Source: Nannocystis sp. RBIL2
GTDB lineage: Bacteria > Myxococcota_A > Polyangia > Nannocystales > Nannocystaceae
Direction of reading: 5' to 3'
DNA length: 64,000 nt
Assembly (NCBI RefSeq): GCF_026626745.1
Contig: NZ_JAPNJW010000001.1
Location: forward strand, 6,232,001-6,296,000
Under the pieces are notes generated by a model, which was given only the letters and a program-made list of their open reading frames with translations, made no database searches and was not told the origin of the DNA. Positions 59,150 through 64,000 of the stretch are shown here, piece by piece. A program made the position numbers and the translations under genes. The number at the start of each line of letters is the position of its first letter. Position 1 is the stretch's first letter.

Positions 59150-62100
59150 ATGAATTCCTCGTCCTCGACGCCGTTCGCCGGCGTCACCGTTCGCGCCGGC
59201 GTGGCGGGGGAGGACGCCAGGGAGTGGTCCGCCGTCTCCGATCCGACCGGGCGTTTCCGCATCGAACTCGACGAGGAGGCGGTCGCGCACCTGCTTGGAC
59301 AGCGGCGACACCGCGAGCTGACGTTCCGGATGTATTCGGGCTCCGGCCCGCTGTTCCTCGGCAGCCAGAACATCGTCGTATCGACGGCGACGCTGCGCGG
59401 CAGCGAAACTCTCACGCTCTCCACCGAGCCCATCACGGGCACGGCGGGCTTCGCGGTCAGCGGATACGTCGTCCAGGCGGACGGCACGCCGGTCAGGGCG
59501 ACGGTGACGCTGTACCGCAAGGACCTGCGGACCGAGACCTCGCTCGGCTCCGGCACCACCGACGCGACCGGGCGGTTCGTGATCCGCTACACCGTCAGCA
59601 GCGGGTTCACCGACCGCGCGGACTTCACGGTGCGACTCGCCGCGGTCGGCATCACCGCGTCGGTCGGACCGATCTGCAACCCGCCGCCCGACCTGGTCGT
59701 GCGACTCGTCGAGGGCAACGTCCCATACCGCGGACCGTCGGAATTCGACCTCGACCTCGCCGCCCTGAGCCCGCTCGTCGGCGCCTACTCCTTCGGCAGC
59801 ATCACCGCCGAGGAGGTCGAGTACCTGCAGTGCCGCAGCGATTACGAGCCCGCGGCGATCGCCCGGCTCGTCCGCGCGCACAGCCTCGGCGGCGGCGTCT
59901 CGGCGGCGGCCGCCTACGCGCTCGCGTACGCCGGCCATCCGCTCAACCTGCACGTCCTCGGCGGCCTCAACGACCGGGACATCTCCGCCGCTATCGCCCA
60001 GGCCGTCGCCGACAACGTGGTGCCCGCCGCGACCCTCGCTGACGACTCCGCGACGGTAGCTGCGCTCAAGGCCGCCCGCATCGACCGGATGGTGCCCTCG
60101 ACCACGCCCGAGTCCCAGCCCCTCGGCGCCCTGCTCGTCGCCGCCTCGCTCACCCCGGGCCTGCCGCGGCAATTCGCGGAGGCCTACGCCGCCTTCGTCG
60201 GCACCGCCGAAGACTTCTGGTCGTTCCTGCGCACGCGCTTCGGCGACACGGCCGTCGACCGCATCCAGTTCACGCTGCAGGTCGGGGCACTCACGGCGAG
60301 CCACCCGCGCCTGGTCAAGCTGCTGCACGAGAAGCGCGACGCCGCCGAGTTCACCCGTGCGGCCGAGCTCGCGCAGTTCGACGCGGCGGACTGGCGCAAG
60401 TGGCTCGACGAGACGGTCGACAGTGTCGTGGTCGGCGCCCCCGACGGCGTCCCCGGCAACGATTCCTCTCGCACCCGCGACGCCTACAGCGTGGCGATCG
60501 CGGCGATGGTCGAGGACCTGTTCCCCTCCGCGCATTTGGCCTACCGCGTGCCCGCGACGGCGATCACCTCGAACCTCGCCGCGTTCGTGGTCGCGAACCC
60601 GGACTTCAGCTTCCTGCGCACCGAACTCGCCGGCTTCTTCCCGACCGCCCAGGGGCGGCCGACCGGCACCGAGGCGCAGGAGACGCTGCGCCGCGACCTC
60701 GCGCGGGTGCAGCGGCTCGTCCACATCACGCCGCGCCGCGGCCGGACTGCCCACGTGGTCGCGCTGCTGACCGGCGGGGCCGTGTCGGCGCGGGAGATCC
60801 AGCGCATGGGCCTGCCGGTGTTCAAACGCCGCTTCAATCTCGATGACGCGGCCGCGGCGACGATCTACGACAAGGCCGACCAGGTCGCGACCGCGGTGAA
60901 TCACACCGTCCTGCACATGCGGCCGGAGATGTACGTCGGCAATTTCAAGGTGCTGACGACCCCCGGCTGCGGCGACCCCGACCTCGAGACGCTATTCGGC
61001 AGCCTCGACTACTGCTCTTGCAAGCATTGCGAATCGGTGTACGGCGTCGCGGCGTACTTCGTCGACGTCATGCAGTTCGTCCGCGACCGCGGGCAGGGCG
61101 TGGGCTCGCTGTTCGCGGCGTTGACCGACCGGCGCCCGGAGCTGGTGCACGTCAAGCTCAACTGCGAGAACTCCGACACGCCGCTGCCGACGATCGACCT
61201 CGTCAACGAGATCCTCGAGCGCGAGGCCCGGGTGCCGCTCGGCCTGGCGGCGATCGACTTCGAGAACCCAAACAACTGGCTGCAGACGACCTGGAGCGCC
61301 GGCGACCTGGCCGCGCACCCCGAGCATGTCGACGACCAGGTGTACGTCCGTCTCCGCGACGTCACGCGCGCGTACTTCCCGATGACGCTGCCCTTCGACC
61401 TGCCGCTCGCCGAGGCGCGCGCGTACTTGCAGAGCCTCGGCGTCGGCCGGGTCGAGCTGCAGGACGTGTTCGAGTTCTGGAGCGCGTTCGCCGAGGACCA
61501 GCCGTTCCGGGTCGACGAGCGCCTTGGCCTGTCGCGCGGGCACGGGCGGATCGTCCGCGCCGAGGCCGGGACGAAGACCCTCGAGGAGCACTGGGGCTTC
61601 GCCTCCGGCGCCGACTGGGTCGGGCCGATCAACGAGGTCGAGCGCTTCCTCGTCCGCGCCGGCCTCACCTTCCCCGAGCTGCAGGCGCTGCTGCGGACCC
61701 GCTTCCTCGACGGCGTCGAGATCGCCTACGACGAGCCCTGCACCCTCGCCGGCGCGCGTCTCATCCCCACCGACGAGCCCACCGAGGACGGCCTCGAGGC
61801 CCCCAAACTCGCTGCTCTCCACGTGTTCCTGCGGGTGCGTCGCGCGCTCGGGTGGAGCTTCGCCGAGCTCGACGCGGCCCTCGCGGCCCTGGGCGTCGAC
61901 CTCACCACCCCCGCTGCCGACCTCGCCGCGCTCGCCCGCCTCGTCCGCGTCCGCCGCCGCTTCCCCCAGCTCCCGCTCGGCGAGGTGCTGTCGTGGTGGG
62001 GCCCGCTCGACGACCGCAAACCCGCCGAGGACCTGCGCTCGTACTACGACGAGGTCGTCCGCCCGCGCACCCGCGAGGCTGCGTTCAGAGATTTGACCGG

Positions 62101-64000
62101 CACGCTCGGCGAGGTGCGCGGCAGCCTGCTCGGCATCCTGCAGATCGACGAGGCCGGCCTGCAGGCGATCTATTCGGCGACCGGGCTCGACGACGTCGAC
62201 AGCCTCACCCTCCCGAACCTGTCGACGCTCTACCGCGTGGCGTCAATGGCGCGCGCGGTCGGCCTGTCGGTGGTGGACCTGGTCACCCTGACGCGTTACA
62301 CGCAATCGCTGAACGAGGGCACCCCGGGGCCCTTCGCCGGCGATCCGGACGCGCCGGTGCGCGAGCTGCTCGAGCTGGCAACCGCGGTCAAGCACAGCGG
62401 CTTCACCGTCGCGGCGCTCGACTGGATCCTCCGCAACCAGCGGGGAGAGGCGTTCGGCACGAGCGACCTCGACGTCATGCGCACCCTGATCGGCCTGATC
62501 ACCGCGCTGCAGCAGACCGCCGTCGAACACGCGCAGAGCCTCCCGCCCGCCGAGCTCCCGCCCGCCGAGCGCCTCGAGAAGCTGCTGCTCGCCGTGCACC
62601 CGCCTGCGATCGCCCAGGCGGCGCTGCTGTTCGTGCGCAAGGAGAGCAACCCGCCGCCCGGGACCGAGGTTGAGGCCGCGGCGCTCCGCGACGAGCTGCT
62701 GCCCTTCCTCGTCGAAGACAGCCCGGCCCACAGCGAGTTCGGCCTCACCTTCGCCAGCCCGACCACGGCGGAGGACCGCGTCGACCTGGCGCTCGCGGCC
62801 CTCGCCGCGTGGCTCTGGCAGCAGCGGCGCGAGCATGTGGTGATCCAGCAGCTCGCCGTCGCCCTGAAGCTCGAGCCGGCGGACGTCGCCGACCTGCTCG
62901 AGAGCTACGAGGACTCGAACGGGTCGGCGCTGGCGCAGTTCACCGCCGACGCGTTCTTCGCCACGACGGCGTTCGACAGCGAGGCGGACGCCGCGCTGCT
63001 CAAGGAGGAGTCGTTCCCGAAACAGTTCGTGACGCGCCCCGTGGTCGACGTCCGGGCCGAGCTCTACCGCCAGCTGCGGAAGATCGCGCTGATCGCCTCG
63101 ACCTTCCGCTTCTCGCCTGGCCTGCTGCGCTGGTTGCTGACGCACGCCGACAACGCGCTGACGCCGGTGCTCGACCTCGCAAACCTGCCCGCGGACCAGG
63201 CCCCGCACGCGCCGATCTACGCCGCCTTCGCCGGGTGGGACTGGCTGCGCCGGGCGATCGTCCTCCGCGACCAGGCGCTCGTCGAACCCGCCGCGTTGCC
63301 GGTGCTGCTCGACGCGCTGTTCGCCAGCCCCTACGTCGAGGACACCGCGCTCGCGGCGCTGGCCGCCGCGACCGGCTGGGACGAGGCGACCCTCGACGCC
63401 TTCGAGGCCGCCCACCCGCTCACGCAGGCGGACCTGGCCAGCCTCCGCGGCGTCGAGGCCCTGCACGGGGTGTTCCGCGCGTCAGCGCGGATCGGCGCGC
63501 AGCCGGCGACCCTGTGGACCTGGGCGGTCACCCCGACCGTCACCGTCGCCCAGGCGGCGGCGATCAAGGGCACCGTGCAGAGCAAGTACAGCGCCCCCGC
63601 GTGGATCTCCGCGGCCCAGCCGATCCGCGACAAGCTGCGCGAGCGCCAGCGCGACGCGCTCGTCGACCTCCTCGTGCACGAGCTCGACGGCGTGGAGGAC
63701 CGCGAGGACCTGTTCGCCAGGCTGCTGACCGACGTCGACATCTCCTGCTGTGGGCGCACCACCCGGCTGTTGTTCACCACCGCCGCGGTCCAGCTGTTCG
63801 TCCAGCGCGCGCTGATGGGCCTCGAGGGCCCCGGCATGGCGCTGACGAGCGCCGAGTCCGAGGAATGGGCGTGGATGAAGCGCTTCCGCGTGTGGGAGGC
63901 GAACCGCAAGATTTTCCTCTACCCCGAGAACTGGGTCACGCCCGAGCTCCGCGACGACAAGACCCCGCTGTTCCGCCAGCTCGAGGACGACATCTCGAAG
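59150..64000 (+). CDS. Tc toxin A-like protein, N-terminal 1617 codons (runs off window)
   Basis: A continuous frame from the ATG at 59150 to the right edge. Residues about 100-185 form a carboxypeptidase-regulatory-like sandwich (GFAVSGYVVQADGTPVRATVTLY ... GTTDATGRFVIRY). The Tc-toxin core then begins; near residue 621 is CSCKHCESVYGVAAYFVDVMQFVRDRG, equivalent to the C-x-C-x-x-C ... AAYLVDLL signature of TcA/SpvA-type proteins, followed by TIDLVNEILE. Near the edge, WMKRFRVWEANRKIFLYPENWVTPELRDDKT is the neuraminidase-like-domain segment of TcA. TcA forms the translocation pore for the TcB-TcC cocoon. Only the first portion is visible; partner genes may lie beyond the window. Confidence 0.9.
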   Translation, partial: MNSSSSTPFAGVTVRAGVAGEDAREWSAVSDPTGRFRIELDEEAVAHLLGQRRHRELTFRMYSGSGPLFLGSQNIVVSTATLRGSETLTLSTEPITGTAGFAVSGYVVQADGTPVRATVTLYRKDLRTETSLGSGTTDATGRFVIRYTVSSGFTDRADFTVRLAAVGITASVGPICNPPPDLVVRLVEGNVPYRGPSEFDLDLAALSPLVGAYSFGSITAEEVEYLQCRSDYEPAAIARLVRAHSLGGGVSAAAAYALAYAGHPLNLHVLGGLNDRDISAAIAQAVADNVVPAATLADDSATVAALKAARIDRMVPSTTPESQPLGALLVAASLTPGLPRQFAEAYAAFVGTAEDFWSFLRTRFGDTAVDRIQFTLQVGALTASHPRLVKLLHEKRDAAEFTRAAELAQFDAADWRKWLDETVDSVVVGAPDGVPGNDSSRTRDAYSVAIAAMVEDLFPSAHLAYRVPATAITSNLAAFVVANPDFSFLRTELAGFFPTAQGRPTGTEAQETLRRDLARVQRLVHITPRRGRTAHVVALLTGGAVSAREIQRMGLPVFKRRFNLDDAAAATIYDKADQVATAVNHTVLHMRPEMYVGNFKVLTTPGCGDPDLETLFGSLDYCSCKHCESVYGVAAYFVDVMQFVRDRGQGVGSLFAALTDRRPELVHVKLNCENSDTPLPTIDLVNEILEREARVPLGLAAIDFENPNNWLQTTWSAGDLAAHPEHVDDQVYVRLRDVTRAYFPMTLPFDLPLAEARAYLQSLGVGRVELQDVFEFWSAFAEDQPFRVDERLGLSRGHGRIVRAEAGTKTLEEHWGFASGADWVGPINEVERFLVRAGLTFPELQALLRTRFLDGVEIAYDEPCTLAGARLIPTDEPTEDGLEAPKLAALHVFLRVRRALGWSFAELDAALAALGVDLTTPAADLAALARLVRVRRRFPQLPLGEVLSWWGPLDDRKPAEDLRSYYDEVVRPRTREAAFRDLTGTLGEVRGSLLGILQIDEAGLQAIYSATGLDDVDSLTLPNLSTLYRVASMARAVGLSVVDLVTLTRYTQSLNEGTPGPFAGDPDAPVRELLELATAVKHSGFTVAALDWILRNQRGEAFGTSDLDVMRTLIGLITALQQTAVEHAQSLPPAELPPAERLEKLLLAVHPPAIAQAALLFVRKESNPPPGTEVEAAALRDELLPFLVEDSPAHSEFGLTFASPTTAEDRVDLALAALAAWLWQQRREHVVIQQLAVALKLEPADVADLLESYEDSNGSALAQFTADAFFATTAFDSEADAALLKEESFPKQFVTRPVVDVRAELYRQLRKIALIASTFRFSPGLLRWLLTHADNALTPVLDLANLPADQAPHAPIYAAFAGWDWLRRAIVLRDQALVEPAALPVLLDALFASPYVEDTALAALAAATGWDEATLDAFEAAHPLTQADLASLRGVEALHGVFRASARIGAQPATLWTWAVTPTVTVAQAAAIKGTVQSKYSAPAWISAAQPIRDKLRERQRDALVDLLVHELDGVEDREDLFARLLTDVDISCCGRTTRLLFTTAAVQLFVQRALMGLEGPGMALTSAESEEWAWMKRFRVWEANRKIFLYPENWVTPELRDDKTPLFRQLEDDISK

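Overview
The window is very GC-rich, densely packed bacterial DNA. Its many lipoproteins follow one plan: a lipobox cysteine, a Thr/Ser/Gly-rich linker, then a globular domain. Two exported proteins end in a MYXO-CTERM-like tail (Gly-Cys-x-Cys, hydrophobic stretch, Arg cluster). Together with kinase remnants, TPR proteins and a Tc-toxin-like giant, this points to a myxobacterium, most likely a Nannocystis-like member of the Nannocystaceae. That is inference from gene style; no rRNA or tRNA gene was seen.

Layout. 1-10080: the 5' part of a large macroglobulin-like protein, a LysR regulator, a glycerophosphodiesterase lipoprotein, two tandem paralogous lipoproteins, a further lipoprotein, and a DUF4863 protein paired with an acyl-CoA ligase. 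10161-16956: a di-haem-motif lipoprotein; then a cobalamin riboswitch with a visible Shine-Dalgarno-sequestering hairpin ahead of class Ia ribonucleotide reductase (nrdA, nrdB), an acyl-CoA thioesterase and a TPR protein. 17055-22497: GNAT enzyme, an MbnP-like lipoprotein with a His/Thr-rich lipoprotein partner, a metallophosphoesterase lipoprotein, and a bacterial MYND-finger protein. 22721-24424: an Eco57I-like adenine methyltransferase.

24426-30271 is the most interesting region. On the minus strand it encodes a haem-oxygenase-like diiron-type protein, an unannotated 46-residue peptide gene followed directly by a strong intrinsic terminator, a flavin-dependent halogenase-like enzyme, and an S53 (sedolisin) peptidase translationally overlapping the halogenase. 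An M28 peptidase lies just upstream. I read this as a candidate ribosomal-peptide (RiPP-like) biosynthetic locus.

30515-49571: an HsdR-N-type nuclease, two MYXO-CTERM-like exported proteins, a beta-lactamase-family lipoprotein, a second acyl-CoA ligase, an aldo/keto reductase divergent from a winged-helix regulator with three operator palindromes at exact 16-bp spacing, an aldehyde dehydrogenase/DUF779 pair, GFA and YchJ proteins, an Mrr-type nuclease, and several GNAT enzymes. 49760-57790: OmpA-like lipoprotein, RlmM-like methyltransferase, a frameshifted glpX, a hotdog thioesterase, a GmrSD-type (DUF262/DUF1524) defence gene, a truncated kinase, and an IS21 (istB) relic. 57827-64000: a Cys-rich lipoprotein and the N-terminal 1617 codons of a Tc-toxin A-like protein that runs off the window.

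A dispersed short palindrome (core TGTCC-NNNN-GGACA, often with ACATGTC arms or a TTCG loop) recurs roughly 18 times, both after stop codons and inside reading frames. At 24433 it forms the stem of an intrinsic terminator.
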